NCBI RefSeq assembly: GCF_010500955.1
Contig: NZ_QVMJ01000005.1
Coordinates: forward strand, 221,704-285,703
Direction: 5' to 3'
Source of the DNA: Bacteroides sp. 519
Lineage (GTDB): Bacteria > Bacteroidota > Bacteroidia > Bacteroidales > Bacteroidaceae
Length of the DNA: 64,000 nt
Shown: positions 36,104-45,947 of the stretch, piece by piece
How positions within the stretch are numbered: the stretch's first letter is position 1
Layout of the letters: each line of letters begins with the position of its first letter
Notes under the pieces: generated by a model
What the model was told of the DNA's origin: nothing
What the model saw: only the letters and a program-made list of their open reading frames with translations
Databases searched by the model: none
Made by a program: the position numbers and the translations under genes

Positions 36104-37468
36104 TTAGTTTTGCTTGGGCAGCAGCAATACCCTGTAACCGCTTTTGAGATGGACTTTGACCTGACGGATTTTCTTCTGCATATACTGGCTTACGCCCTGT
36201 ATCGCTCCTTTGGTCAGGTCGGATGTTATCTGCGCTCCCATATCGTCGGTTATCGTAAAACTTGAACCGACCGAGCTTCCCATATTGGCGGCAATTTCTT
36301 TGACCGCTTCCAACTCCAACGAGTTGGGGATAAAAATGCCCCTTTGCCCATCGGAATCATAAACGATAATTTCCACCGGAATGATTGCTCCGCCCAATTC
36401 TATGGAATTGATAATAATACCGAGTCGCTCGCCTTGCAATGATGTTGTACCTGTTAAAAGGGAATTAGCAGGAATAACCGTAGTTCCGGCTATCATGGCT
36501 TCTGTGAGCCGTAATCGAACGCTCTGACCACTTATCAATGTCTGGTCATCGTGGATGACTGCCGATATAGTATTCTTTTCATTCACACCGATAGCTGCAT
36601 CCATTGTATTGAACCCCATGTTTCGGGGTTGGTTGAAACTTGCAATAAATTCCGCATTGGGAATATTTTGAGCCAAAGCTGATACGGTCTGTTCAGATAC
36701 CTGCCGGATTACGGAAGCTCCGGCTTTATCATACCGGCTGTTGTTATTAGAAGAATTACCCTTAGAATTTCCCGCTTCGAGGATTATATCCTCTTCTACC
36801 TGTGTCCCGGCTTGTTGTCCCTGTCCGGCAGGCATATACTTGGCTGCCAACTGGTAGGATTTTTCCATCAGGAGTAATTGGTCGTCAACGGCAGTCTTCT
36901 TTGCGGTTTCTTCTTCCAGTTTCCGTTCCAACTCCTGAACACGCCACTGAAGTTCAAGCTGTGCCTGTTCATCCACCTCTGTGGCAGGCTGTTCATAGAA
37001 ACTGCTGAGGGTATTATTGATATTCCGGTAAGAAGAAGCCGAATTTCGTATCGCATCATTCGTTGGAGAAGGATTGTTACTTGTCCTTTCTTCCGTTATT
37101 TCAATTACATTTTCCTTTATCGCCTCTTTATCGTCCCCGATAAGGGAAGAAAAGTCTTCGAGCGACTTACGTTTTTCACTTCTACCCCGCATCAATGCTT
37201 CCTGTTCATAAGCTTTTTGCTTATCGCCGATGAGTCCCGAATTATTCGGATCGGGAATCTCGGTATTAAAGCCTTTTCCCTGTTCCTCTTTTACCTTGTC
37301 GGAAGAAGACGGGGCAAAAATCAGGTACAATGCGCCCAAGAAGATAATCCCGATGAGAGCAAAGAAGCCATACTTTTTTAATTGCTGCTTCTGTTTCTCC
37401 TTTTGACTCCGTCGATCTGACGATTCCTGTTCTTTAACAGGGTCTATTTTTTCTTGTTCTTTTTTCAT
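36104..37468 (-). CDS. traM: Conjugative transposon protein TraM
   Basis: 454 residues. A basic cytoplasmic start, one membrane helix (about residues 33-52, 'YGFFALIGIIFLGALYLIFA'), a disordered and coiled-coil middle, then a C-terminal domain ('TVIPANSLLTGTTSLQGERL', 'IPNSLELEAVKEIAANMGSS') resembling VirB10-like TraM. It probably spans the periplasm. Its start overlaps the traL end by 35 bp. Confidence 0.9.
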   Translation of the reverse strand: MKKEQEKIDPVKEQESSDRRSQKEKQKQQLKKYGFFALIGIIFLGALYLIFAPSSSDKVKEEQGKGFNTEIPDPNNSGLIGDKQKAYEQEALMRGRSEKRKSLEDFSSLIGDDKEAIKENVIEITEERTSNNPSPTNDAIRNSASSYRNINNTLSSFYEQPATEVDEQAQLELQWRVQELERKLEEETAKKTAVDDQLLLMEKSYQLAAKYMPAGQGQQAGTQVEEDIILEAGNSKGNSSNNNSRYDKAGASVIRQVSEQTVSALAQNIPNAEFIASFNQPRNMGFNTMDAAIGVNEKNTISAVIHDDQTLISGQSVRLRLTEAMIAGTTVIPANSLLTGTTSLQGERLGIIINSIELGGAIIPVEIIVYDSDGQRGIFIPNSLELEAVKEIAANMGSSVGSSFTITDDMGAQITSDLTKGAIQGVSQYMQKKIRQVKVHLKSGYRVLLLPKQN

Positions 37469-37802
37469 TGTATATTAAAAATTTATTGATTGTACTATCG
37501 CTCTCTTGTATCTCGATATGAATCGGAGAGTCTATCAGGTTCATCGTATCTTTTCGACCGGCGGAATCCATAATCTCCAAACCGTCTATATGCCGTACTT
37601 CGGGTATCTCTTTTTTTCCGTCTTCACGTCCCCAATTGTATATGACGGAGATGGTGAAATACAGATTCCCTATGGTAAAGAGAATGAGCATGGAGATAAT
37701 GACCACTATGCGGGCATCTTCCGAAAGACTGCCACACATCCGGCGAAGAAAATCATTGATACTGTAACCTATTTCTTTAAAGATATGCTTGATCTGTTTC
37801 AT
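37434..37802 (-). CDS. traL: Conjugative transposon protein TraL (DUF3989)
   Basis: 122 residues from ATG 37802; a TTG eight codons earlier is less likely. A basic N-terminal helix, one membrane helix ('IVVIISMLILFTIGNLYFTI') and a charged periplasmic tail fit the DUF3989/TraL type. Located between traK and traM. Confidence 0.8.
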   Translation of the reverse strand: MKQIKHIFKEIGYSINDFLRRMCGSLSEDARIVVIISMLILFTIGNLYFTISVIYNWGREDGKKEIPEVRHIDGLEIMDSAGRKDTMNLIDSPIHIEIQESDSTINKFLIYNEKRTRKNRPC

Positions 37803-37815
37803 CGTTTTGGAAATA

Positions 37816-38439
37816 TTAGCGATCAACGGTCATAATGTCCTTATTCTCTTTTATCTCGAAATTCTCCATAAAGAAGCCGTGAGGGTTATCATCCGAACGG
37901 GAAGTATTGAGAAGCTGGCAGGTGGTAATAAGCGAGCGTTCCGTCAGGTTACTTTCTCTGATGATTATCTGGCGGGCGTATGTGGAAACCTGATACGGAT
38001 ACGCATTATAATTACACCGGATGCTATCTACAATTATATTCTGAATGATGTTGCCGGAGATTATGCGGTTATAATATCCTTTCTCTGCCATGTCCTTGTA
38101 ATAATTGAAGGCAGTTTTGTCGCAAAGTACCATTGCCCGCTGAATGTTGCTCTCTATCGCCCGTTTGTCGGGAGATAATGTGAAGAACAATTCGTGAAAG
38201 CGTTTGACATGTTCCTGCGCTTCCACCGGACGGTTCTGTGAAAGGTCTTGCGAAAGAGCCAGCATTAATGATTTCCCTTCGTCCAATACATAGATTTTCT
38301 CCCTTTGTTTTTCGGCAAAGCCGTAGGCGCTCCATACGGAGTACCCTGCGACTATTGCACACAAACAAAGAAATACAATACTGAAAAGCCTGATTTGCCG
38401 AAAACTTGTTTCGATATTTTTTAATGACTTAAATTCCAT
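37816..38439 (-). CDS. traK: Conjugative transposon protein TraK
   Basis: 207 residues. 'MEFKSLKNIETSFRQIRLFS' precedes a membrane helix ('IVFLCLCAIVAGYSVWSAYG') and a periplasmic domain ('RFHELFFTLSPDKRAIESNI') typical of TraK, the VirB8-like member. Strongly conserved among Bacteroidales ICEs. Confidence 0.92.
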   Translation of the reverse strand: MEFKSLKNIETSFRQIRLFSIVFLCLCAIVAGYSVWSAYGFAEKQREKIYVLDEGKSLMLALSQDLSQNRPVEAQEHVKRFHELFFTLSPDKRAIESNIQRAMVLCDKTAFNYYKDMAEKGYYNRIISGNIIQNIIVDSIRCNYNAYPYQVSTYARQIIIRESNLTERSLITTCQLLNTSRSDDNPHGFFMENFEIKENKDIMTVDR

Positions 38440-38488
38440 TTCTTTTTTTGTTTTTAATGTTTAATTGTTTTAAATAATACCTATGGAT

Positions 38489-39574
38489 TTAAGGAGTTCC
38501 ACCGGACTGTCCTCCACCTGTAGAATAGTTTCGCCCCTGCGGTTGGCTACCGCCTCCACCTCCGCCAAGACTACTGCTACTGCTGGAACCTCCACTTCCT
38601 TTTAATCTTCCCATAATGTTTCCGGCTGCCGCACCGGCTCCTGCGCCTGCCAGAGCAGTACCTTTGGAAGCAGCTTGGTTTACATTCTTACTGTAATTAC
38701 CCATCCCTCCGGCTTGAATAATCCATCCGGCAACGGCAGGGATAGTGAAGAATCCGACAATCCCGATAAGAAGGAATACCACATACACCCCGTCCGAAGC
38801 ATCCAACGCATAACTCGGATCAACTTCCATACGGGCAATATCGCTTTCCAACATACGTGCTTGCAAACGAGCCAGTACCGAACTGAATAAATCCGATACG
38901 GGTAACCACAGATACACACTGATATAGCGGGTGAGCCATTGGATTAGTGTCGACCCAAAGCCATCAAAGACCGATATGGCAAAGGCTATCGGACCTAAGA
39001 TGGCGAGAACAATCAAAAAGAATGTCCGTATTACATCTATGACCAATGCGGCGGCGTTAAAGAGGGTTTCCAGAAACGAGCGAAAGAGACTTTGAAACCA
39101 TTTCTTCATATCATACATGGCACGTTCAATATACATTCCTGCAATCTCAGGCGCACCCATGATGCCGAGTTTTTTATCAAACTCAGCCTGATCGACCAGG
39201 TAAGCCGTTTCCTTATTTTGCTTTTTCTGCTCAAATTCAAGGCGGTCTTTCGTTTCCGCCAACTGGCGCATATCCAATGTCTGCCCATCCAAGATGCTAT
39301 GCGCACCTTGTACAACGGGGCTTAGGATACTGTTTACAGTCCCCAAGACCAAGGTCGGGAAAAACATAATGCAGATGCCAATGGCGAAAGGACGGAGCAA
39401 GGGATACACATCAATCTGCTCTGCCCGTGCGATGCTTTGCCATACACGGGAGGCAACGTATAACAATGCACCAATCCCGGCAATGGCCTTGGCAACCCCG
39501 ATAAGGTCGCCGCATAAAGGCATCATGTCATCGTACAAAGCACGGAGTATCTGATGGATATTGTCAAATTCCAT
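38489..39574 (-). CDS. traJ: Conjugative transposon protein TraJ
   Basis: 361 residues, a polytopic membrane protein (VirB6-like): 'AKAIAGIGALLYVASRVWQS', 'LLRPFAIGICIMFFPTLVLG', 'FLIVLAILGPIAFAISVFDG'. The C-terminal about 60 residues are Gly/Ser-rich and probably disordered. Next to traI (4-bp gap). Confidence 0.92.
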   Translation of the reverse strand: MEFDNIHQILRALYDDMMPLCGDLIGVAKAIAGIGALLYVASRVWQSIARAEQIDVYPLLRPFAIGICIMFFPTLVLGTVNSILSPVVQGAHSILDGQTLDMRQLAETKDRLEFEQKKQNKETAYLVDQAEFDKKLGIMGAPEIAGMYIERAMYDMKKWFQSLFRSFLETLFNAAALVIDVIRTFFLIVLAILGPIAFAISVFDGFGSTLIQWLTRYISVYLWLPVSDLFSSVLARLQARMLESDIARMEVDPSYALDASDGVYVVFLLIGIVGFFTIPAVAGWIIQAGGMGNYSKNVNQAASKGTALAGAGAGAAAGNIMGRLKGSGGSSSSSSLGGGGGGSQPQGRNYSTGGGQSGGTP

Positions 39575-39577
39575 AGA

Positions 39578-40213
39578 TTACCAATATTTATCGGTATCAC
39601 TTCCGTACAAGTCCAGAACACGCTGCGAGGCGTTCTTTTCTTTTGCCCGAAGCAGAGAAACAGAGATATTCTTGTTGGTATAGTACTTTACCAGACTACG
39701 GTATTCCAACATCTTAGTATAAGAGTTGTCGATAACTTCCATCCGTTCCTTATCTGATAAGGACAATGTACTGGCATTGACAATCCCTTTAAGTTCCTGT
39801 AATACATCATCCGACTCGTTGAGTAGTATGGTATAGCCGTTGGCTATGGCAACCAGTTCCTCCACCGTAAAATTGTCATCGGCAAGCATCTTTTCAAAAC
39901 TGTTCACATAGATGTCGGTAATATCACCAACCATCAGGATGGTTTTCTGTACTTTTCTGGCATCTTTCACAAGATTGTTCACAGCCTTGAGTGCATCGTA
40001 ATATTCCCGACCTTGATTATAGACTTTTTGAACCTCCTTAAAATTGTTCAACATATTACTGGCGGTACTCGAAGTATGCACGATGTTTTTTGTGGCATTG
40101 ATGATACCCTGCGCCAGATTTCCCGGGTCGGCTACAACCCATTGGGCTTTCGCCCCGGTTATGGTAAGCATACAGCTTAGGCATAACATGAAAATTCTTA
40201 TCTTCATATTCAT
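39578..40213 (-). CDS. traI: Conjugative transposon protein TraI (DUF4141)
   Basis: 211 residues with signal peptide ('IFMLCLSCMLTITGAKAQ') and 'WVVADPGNLAQGIINATKNI', the DUF4141 signature, followed by helical sequence. VirB5-like position between the VirB4-like TraG and TraJ. Confidence 0.9.
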   Translation of the reverse strand: MNMKIRIFMLCLSCMLTITGAKAQWVVADPGNLAQGIINATKNIVHTSSTASNMLNNFKEVQKVYNQGREYYDALKAVNNLVKDARKVQKTILMVGDITDIYVNSFEKMLADDNFTVEELVAIANGYTILLNESDDVLQELKGIVNASTLSLSDKERMEVIDNSYTKMLEYRSLVKYYTNKNISVSLLRAKEKNASQRVLDLYGSDTDKYW

Positions 40214-40251
40214 TTCGAATTTTAATTAATAAATAATTGATTTGTAAATAC

Positions 40252-42741
40252 TTATTTCTCTTGTTTCATGGAGAGCCGTTTTATGGCAAGTTCCAAATCC
40301 CCGCCTAACTCCTCAGCGAGCCGGAAGACTTCCACTTTTTCCGTTTCTTCGGTCGTGTAAGTGAGGTATTCGCTTTTTGATACTTCCGTCGCATAGACCG
40401 CCGATTGTGCTCCTCCAAGTCCTATCCAGACTTCTTTGTAGAGTCTTCCGGGATCATTTGACATATTAATGGAAAGTATTTGTCCCCGTTCCTTATCCGT
40501 TAACCCGAGCATATTCTGGATACCGTCGAATTTATTCATATACTTTCGTTGGTCGAGAAGAATCTTGCAATCGGAGTTCGTGATGATAGCTTCTTTCACA
40601 ATCGGGGAATGGATAATATCATCCACTTCCTGCGTAACGACTACTGCTTCACCGAAGAACTTACGAACGGTTTTGAACAAATATTTCAGGTACATGGCCA
40701 TCGAATCGGTGGCTATTGCCTTCCACGCTTCTTCCAAAAGCAGCATCTTTCTAACTCCTTTCAAGCGGCGCATCTTATTCACAAACAGCTCCATAATGAT
40801 GATTGTGATGATGGGGAAAAGCACGGGGTTGTCCTTCACTTTATCAATTTCGAATACAATAAAGCGTTTGTGCAGTAAGTCCAATTCCTTATCCGAGTTC
40901 AGCAGGTAATCGTATTCGCCCCCTTTGTAAAACGGTTCGAGTATGAAAAGGAAATTGTCGATATCAAAATCCTTTTCCCTTACCTTTTTATTGTCAATAC
41001 TGGCACGGTACTCATTTTTTATGAATTCGTAAAAAGTATTGAACGAGGGAACGATGCTCTTATCATTTTTTATCAGGGCAATATATTCATTAACCGCATT
41101 GGATAACGCTACACTTTCCGCACCTGAAGGCTTTTCATGTTCCTGTTTCCATAAGGTAAGAATAAGTGTTTTAATAGATTCCCTTTTCTCTATATCAAAT
41201 ACACCATCCTGTGTATAAAACGGGTTAAATGAAATCGGATTTTCCTCTGTATAGGTATAATACACTCCATCTTCCCCTTTTGTCTTATTATGGATCAGAT
41301 TACACAAGCCTTCGTAAGAATTACCCGTGTCCACAAGCAGAACATGCGTTCCCTGTTCGTAATACTGCCTGACGAGATGGTTAGTGAAAAAAGATTTTCC
41401 CGAACCACTCGGCCCCAAGATAAACTTGTTGCGGTTCGTGATAATCCCTTTCTTCATCGGTAAATCCGAAATATCCAAATGGATAGGTTTACCGTTACGG
41501 TCAGCCATTTTTATCCCGAAAGGAGAAAGAGAATCGCGATAGTTAGTTTCCTCAATGAAGAAGCACAAAGCCTGTTCTATAAAGGTATAGAACGATTCCT
41601 CTGCCGGAAAATCCCCCTGATTACCTGCTATCCCTGCCCAAAAGAGAGTCGGAACATCAATGGTGTTGTGTCGAGGTTTACATTCCATCAGAGCCAACTG
41701 GCTTCCTACATCATTTTTGATACGCTTCAAATCTTCCCGATTGTCCGCCCATGCCATCACATTGACGTGTGAACGTACCGAAGTTAGTCCAAATGAATGT
41801 GCTTCGTTCAGGTAATCTTCGATCCATTCTTTGTTAATTTGATTGGAACGGGAGTAGCGACCCAGCGAGTGCATGTTCTTTGCCTGCTTCTCAAACTTTT
41901 TCAGATTTTCCGTGTGGTCATCAATAAAAATGTATTGGTTTACCACATGGTTACAGGAAAGTAACACTCCGATGGGAGCGGCAAATGATAAACGGCAATC
42001 GCTTCTATCGGTGGACAGGCGTTCGTAGCGGCTGTCGGTATAGACTTTGCCCGGCAAATCATCCGTATCACTCAGCGTATGGACACACAAAAAGTTATCT
42101 CCGATTTTCATTTCTCCGGCTCCGAGCGAAATATCTTCCAACGAAGTTGTATCGCCCATCAGGGAGAAATACTTTTCAATAATTCCGGCATGATCCTCTG
42201 TACCGACAATCTCATCCGTCGTAAGGCGTGTCATGGTAATGAAGCCTGAATCATTCATGATACGCTCGAACTGATCGACTGATTCCAGAAACTTCTGTGC
42301 CGTTTCTTTCTCCTGCATTTCCTTCGGGACAAGAAAGCCGCGAGTCAGAGCCGTATAATTGCTTTGCTGACGAGCCCGGTCTTTCGTTGTTTTTGTCAGA
42401 AACAGGTAACAGGTGTGATTCAGGAACGGACGTTCATTGAAGTGGCGTTCGTAGGATTTACTCAGGAAGCTCATGTCTTCCTTATCGGTCTTCGCCTTGT
42501 AACACTCTTCAGTAAACCAGTCCTGCTTGCAAACGATGGAATAATCCGGCAATACCTTGATTGCTTTTACCCAAGATGAATGAATAGCTGTATATTCTTC
42601 CGATGTTACTGAATAGATTTCCGGCAGTTCCACTTTGAAACCGACGGTTATATCCGCATCTTTGGAAATGATGCATCCGTTTTCAACAGAGAGTATGGGG
42701 AACTTATTCTCCAATGTTGTTATTTTCGATGTATTCCTCAT
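40252..42741 (-). CDS. traG: Conjugation system ATPase TraG (VirB4-like)
   Basis: 829 residues from ATG 42741. This start has a strong Shine-Dalgarno (AAGGAGGA), shares one base with the traF stop (TAATG) and gives the usual 'MRNTSKITTLENKFPILSVE' beginning. Walker A 'GPSGSGKS' lies near residue 442, and a Walker-B-like stretch is in 'VRKMLLLEEAWKAI'. A VirB4-type cytoplasmic ATPase powering the type IV apparatus. A longer frame reading back through traF is an artefact. Confidence 0.93.
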   Translation of the reverse strand: MRNTSKITTLENKFPILSVENGCIISKDADITVGFKVELPEIYSVTSEEYTAIHSSWVKAIKVLPDYSIVCKQDWFTEECYKAKTDKEDMSFLSKSYERHFNERPFLNHTCYLFLTKTTKDRARQQSNYTALTRGFLVPKEMQEKETAQKFLESVDQFERIMNDSGFITMTRLTTDEIVGTEDHAGIIEKYFSLMGDTTSLEDISLGAGEMKIGDNFLCVHTLSDTDDLPGKVYTDSRYERLSTDRSDCRLSFAAPIGVLLSCNHVVNQYIFIDDHTENLKKFEKQAKNMHSLGRYSRSNQINKEWIEDYLNEAHSFGLTSVRSHVNVMAWADNREDLKRIKNDVGSQLALMECKPRHNTIDVPTLFWAGIAGNQGDFPAEESFYTFIEQALCFFIEETNYRDSLSPFGIKMADRNGKPIHLDISDLPMKKGIITNRNKFILGPSGSGKSFFTNHLVRQYYEQGTHVLLVDTGNSYEGLCNLIHNKTKGEDGVYYTYTEENPISFNPFYTQDGVFDIEKRESIKTLILTLWKQEHEKPSGAESVALSNAVNEYIALIKNDKSIVPSFNTFYEFIKNEYRASIDNKKVREKDFDIDNFLFILEPFYKGGEYDYLLNSDKELDLLHKRFIVFEIDKVKDNPVLFPIITIIIMELFVNKMRRLKGVRKMLLLEEAWKAIATDSMAMYLKYLFKTVRKFFGEAVVVTQEVDDIIHSPIVKEAIITNSDCKILLDQRKYMNKFDGIQNMLGLTDKERGQILSINMSNDPGRLYKEVWIGLGGAQSAVYATEVSKSEYLTYTTEETEKVEVFRLAEELGGDLELAIKRLSMKQEK

Positions 42742-43073
42742 TATTTTTCCTCCTTCTTTATTATATGCGTGAAAAGGCGCCCGAGCCGTCTCCGATTGCT
42801 GATGTAGCGAGGATGGTTTTTGGTTGCCTGCACCTTCATCAATCCATGTTGTCCGTACTTCCCATTCAAGTGGAAAGTGATCCAGACAAGGACAGAACCG
42901 GAGATTAAACCGAAACCAACACATATCATTTGAGGTATGCCGATCATATAGATGACTACCATTACAATGAAGACAGCGAGCAGACCGCCGACGAAAATAA
43001 AAAGGTATTGAGCTTTCAAACCTTTAAATTCTGCCGGGCGGCCAATGCCCTTGTTGATATTAAATTCCACCAT
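42741..43073 (-). CDS. traF: Conjugative transposon protein TraF (DUF4133)
   Basis: 110 residues. 'FNINKGIGRPAEFKGLKAQY' is the family start, followed by two membrane helices ('LFIFVGGLLAVFIVMVVIYM', 'ICVGFGLISGSVLVWITFHL'). VirB3-like. Coupled to traG by a 1-bp overlap and 3 bp after traE. Confidence 0.92.
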   Translation of the reverse strand: MVEFNINKGIGRPAEFKGLKAQYLFIFVGGLLAVFIVMVVIYMIGIPQMICVGFGLISGSVLVWITFHLNGKYGQHGLMKVQATKNHPRYISNRRRLGRLFTHIIKKEEK

Positions 43074-43076
43074 ATA

Positions 43077-43397
43077 TTATAGGAAGAATGAACGAAGAAT
43101 AGTCGCGGTAACAATCAGGAAAATACAACCGCCGAACCAACTGCTCGCAGTTTTGCTGGTATCAGGATCGCCGGACTGAAACTTGGAATAAACCTTAACG
43201 CCTCCAACTAAACCAAGGACGGCTGCTATGGCGTAAATCAGCTTCGTAACTGGATCAAAATAACTGGAAACCATGCTTGTAGCATCGTTGATACCCGCCA
43301 TGCCATTACCTTGTGCGAAGGTGTTTGCTGCCATAAGAACCAGTGCAGCCAGTGCGAAGAACTTTTTCTGAACGTTGTTTTTTATTTCTTTAGACAT
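43077..43397 (-). CDS. traE: Conjugative transposon protein TraE (DUF4134)
   Basis: 106 residues: a signal-like helix ending 'NTFAQGNGMAGINDATSMVS' and two further helices ('LIYAIAAVLGLVGGVKVYSK', 'FGGCIFLIVTATILRSFFL'), the DUF4134 pattern. VirB2/pilin-like. The 200 bp between it and traD has no gene. Confidence 0.92.
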   Translation of the reverse strand: MSKEIKNNVQKKFFALAALVLMAANTFAQGNGMAGINDATSMVSSYFDPVTKLIYAIAAVLGLVGGVKVYSKFQSGDPDTSKTASSWFGGCIFLIVTATILRSFFL

Positions 43398-43597
43398 AAA
43401 ATTGTTTTTAAGTTAGGGAGTGGAGGAACATTCCTTATTTAGTTCCTCACGACTCCAAAACTGGTTTGACTTTGAATTAATTTGTGGATAATTGTGAGAG
43501 ATGATTTTGTGCTTTTATCGGGGTGAATAGTCCCGGCACAAACAACATCTCTTTCTAATACATGATCACTTTCTCATTTTCACCTCCTTTCTTTTAG

Positions 43598-44338
43598 TTA
43601 TGAAATCTCTTCAATATTGAAATTCTTAAAATCGTCGGACTCATACAGTTTTTGTTTTCTCCGGCTAGCCCCTGCTTTTTGATTTTGAGCTTCAGCCAGT
43701 TTCTGTTCATGCCTGTCTATCAAATCAGTTATCCGCTTGGCGTAGTCGGGACGGGCATCCTGCATGGATTTGACCAGCTCGGTGTATTTGTTTTCGCTCA
43801 GTACCTTTCCTGCCATTTCCTCATCTACCCGGCTGCTGCCTTCGGGATTGCTTATTACTTTCGTCGTTGCTCCCAATTTATTGAAGTCGATCCCGCTCGC
43901 TTCTTCTGAAACGTTTCCGGTTACGAGTTCCTCTCTTTCATCATTCAAATCAACATCGGAAACTTCCTCGTTTTCCTCTTCGACTTCCACGCCTTCGCCT
44001 GTTTCCAAATTGATGTTTTCATCCGCCGATTTTTTTGTTTCGGGGGCAAATGTATCTTCTTTTTCCTTAGGATTTTCCGTTTCTAAACGGGCGGTAGCAT
44101 TAGGCAGTGGTTGGCGTAGGACGAATTTTGATTTCCCTAAAACGGAAGGCAATTCTTCTTGTTTTTGAGGTTGCACGACTTTCTTTTTTACGTCCTTTTC
44201 TTTCGTTCCGATGTGAATGGAAATAGAGATTTTACGTCTAAACAGTTTCTTCAGGAAAGGATAGACATAGAAGATGCCGAGTAACAGTATTGCCGTATAA
44301 ACAAGCAGTATCAATAGGATATTATAGAAATCAATCAT
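43598..44338 (-). CDS. traD: Conjugative transposon protein TraD (DUF4122-like)
   Basis: 246 residues from ATG 44338, chosen because it overlaps the traC stop by only 8 bp; an upstream ATG would overlap more. An N-terminal membrane helix ('YNILLILLVYTAILLLGIFY') is followed by a basic stretch, a long Glu-rich disordered segment and a helical C-terminus ('GSSRVDEEMAGKVLSENKYT'). The position between traC and traE fits TraD; the domain name is from memory. Confidence 0.72.
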   Translation of the reverse strand: MIDFYNILLILLVYTAILLLGIFYVYPFLKKLFRRKISISIHIGTKEKDVKKKVVQPQKQEELPSVLGKSKFVLRQPLPNATARLETENPKEKEDTFAPETKKSADENINLETGEGVEVEEENEEVSDVDLNDEREELVTGNVSEEASGIDFNKLGATTKVISNPEGSSRVDEEMAGKVLSENKYTELVKSMQDARPDYAKRITDLIDRHEQKLAEAQNQKAGASRRKQKLYESDDFKNFNIEEIS

Positions 44339-44693
44339 CGCTATTATCTCCCAAGATGTTTTCAAAAATATCATGTTCTTCTTTGTAGTAGATGGACATC
44401 AATTCCTCTTTATGCTCTTTGATATGTTGCATTAAAATGGTATCTATGAATACACCGACTGTCATATTCTTGATGCCGAGTTTTCCAACGATCTTTGATA
44501 CAAGTTCGTGTACATCCTGACTGATATAAACACTCTGCCGTTGTTTCAGCACTCTGGGTTTGATAAAGGCTTCAAGATATTTGCTTTTCTTGCTCTCCAT
44601 TGGTGCTTCTTCTTTCTCCAAATCCAAAACGATACACGATGTCTCTGTTTTTGGGAATTCTTTCTTTTTCCGTCTAAAAAAATTCTTTTTCAT
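44331..44693 (-). CDS. traC: DUF3408 protein, TraC position
   Basis: 120 residues. Basic N-terminus, then 'RVLKQRQSVYISQDVHELVS' and 'NMTVGVFIDTILMQHIKEHK', the DUF3408 core that resembles a DNA-binding ribbon-helix-helix. It is a close paralogue of the preceding traB product ('TVGVYIDTILQQHLQENKEE'). Both probably assist DNA processing or its regulation. Confidence 0.82.
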   Translation of the reverse strand: MKKNFFRRKKKEFPKTETSCIVLDLEKEEAPMESKKSKYLEAFIKPRVLKQRQSVYISQDVHELVSKIVGKLGIKNMTVGVFIDTILMQHIKEHKEELMSIYYKEEHDIFENILGDNSDD

Positions 44694-44701
44694 ATCTTTT
44701 T

Positions 44702-45172
44702 TTATTTAATGATTTTATCTGTGGGTTTACAATAAAGGGCGTTGATTTCCTCTTTATTCTCTTGAAGATGTTGCTGTAAGATGGTATCAATATATACGCC
44801 TACGGTCAATCCCCTCTCTCCAATTCGTTTGACTATATCGGCAATAGTTTCGTGTACGCTCCGGCTGATATATACACATTGCCTTATTTTCAATTCTCTG
44901 GGTTGAAGAAACTTACTCTCATAAATTTCGCCTTGCTTACGCTTGGATAGAGGCTTTACTGTTCTTTGCTCATCCGAAATTTCCTGCCTGGCGGGTAGAA
45001 TCGGTTCTTCTTCATTTTTCTCCTCTGTTGTTACTTCCGGCTCTTCCTTTATTTCTGCAATCTCCTTCTTTTGGGGTAATGCCGAAGGAGTTGCCCTGCC
45101 GTCGAGAATACTCAAGAATTCTTTTTCGTCTATATCATCGACTTTTTTTATTCCGTCACTTCGTTTTGCCAT
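44702..45172 (-). CDS. traB: DUF3408 protein, TraB position
   Basis: 156 residues with a long acidic N-terminal half and a C-terminal DUF3408 core ('RELKIRQCVYISRSVHETIA', 'GLTVGVYIDTILQQHLQENK'). It follows traA with a 1-bp gap. Paralogous to the next gene product, with which it may form a heteromer. Confidence 0.82.
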   Translation of the reverse strand: MAKRSDGIKKVDDIDEKEFLSILDGRATPSALPQKKEIAEIKEEPEVTTEEKNEEEPILPARQEISDEQRTVKPLSKRKQGEIYESKFLQPRELKIRQCVYISRSVHETIADIVKRIGERGLTVGVYIDTILQQHLQENKEEINALYCKPTDKIIK

Positions 45173-45173
45173 A

Positions 45174-45947
45174 TTACTTCTGTTTGATGTTTATGAGTTC
45201 TTCTATTTCATCAGCCAGTAAATTCAGCTTGCTGCCCCTTACCAGTCGTTTATCGACAGGGAAAAGGGTACATCTAAATATCGGGGCAATCATTTCGCTC
45301 ATCTCGTGGCGGTAGCGTTTGGTATCGGGCAGAGAGTTTTTCATCACCGATAAACCGAGTTCTCCGATACCGTCTTCATATATCTTATATAAATCCGACT
45401 TCTCACGGGCATCGACCATGTTCCACAAAAGATAGAGTCCCTGTAATTTCCCTTTCCTCGTACTGATTATCCGGTCATTAATAATACCTGCAAATTCCAA
45501 TGTGGATTGCAAGACCATCTTATCAGCAGAGATTGGGGAGAAAATATAATCCAACGATGCCAAAGTCTGGACAATCCCTTCGCTGTTCAGCGTTCCCGGC
45601 AAATCAAAGAATATGATATCCGGCGATTCCCCAATATATTCGTCAATCATCTTTTTTGCCGCGTCTATGGCTTCCGGTGCAGGACTCCGCTCAATCGGAT
45701 AGTTTCTTTTGCCCAATGTTTTGAACTGGTTAAACGACTTTTCCTTGTAATAAGGGATTTTATTTACGATTTCCTTATCCCTTTCCCTCATCTTGTGGAT
45801 ACTGTATTGCGGGTAATCGCAATCAATGACCCCAACTCTGTAGCCTTTCACGTAATGAAAGTAACTCGCCATAAGCACCGTTAAGGCGCTCTTGCCAATT
45901 CCTCCCTTTTGGGTAGAAAATGCAACCAATAATGTTTTCTTCTCCAT
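45174..45947 (-). CDS. traA: TraA, ParA-family ATPase
   Basis: 257 residues from ATG 45947; the in-frame TTG three codons earlier is not needed. Deviant Walker A 'STQKGGIGKSALT' (about residues 11-23), 'YRVGVIDCDYPQYSI' and 'DIIFFDLPGTLNSEGIV' are ParA/MinD features. The first gene of the tra operon in Bacteroidales ICEs; probably positions DNA or transfer proteins. Confidence 0.92.
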   Translation of the reverse strand: MEKKTLLVAFSTQKGGIGKSALTVLMASYFHYVKGYRVGVIDCDYPQYSIHKMRERDKEIVNKIPYYKEKSFNQFKTLGKRNYPIERSPAPEAIDAAKKMIDEYIGESPDIIFFDLPGTLNSEGIVQTLASLDYIFSPISADKMVLQSTLEFAGIINDRIISTRKGKLQGLYLLWNMVDAREKSDLYKIYEDGIGELGLSVMKNSLPDTKRYRHEMSEMIAPIFRCTLFPVDKRLVRGSKLNLLADEIEELINIKQK

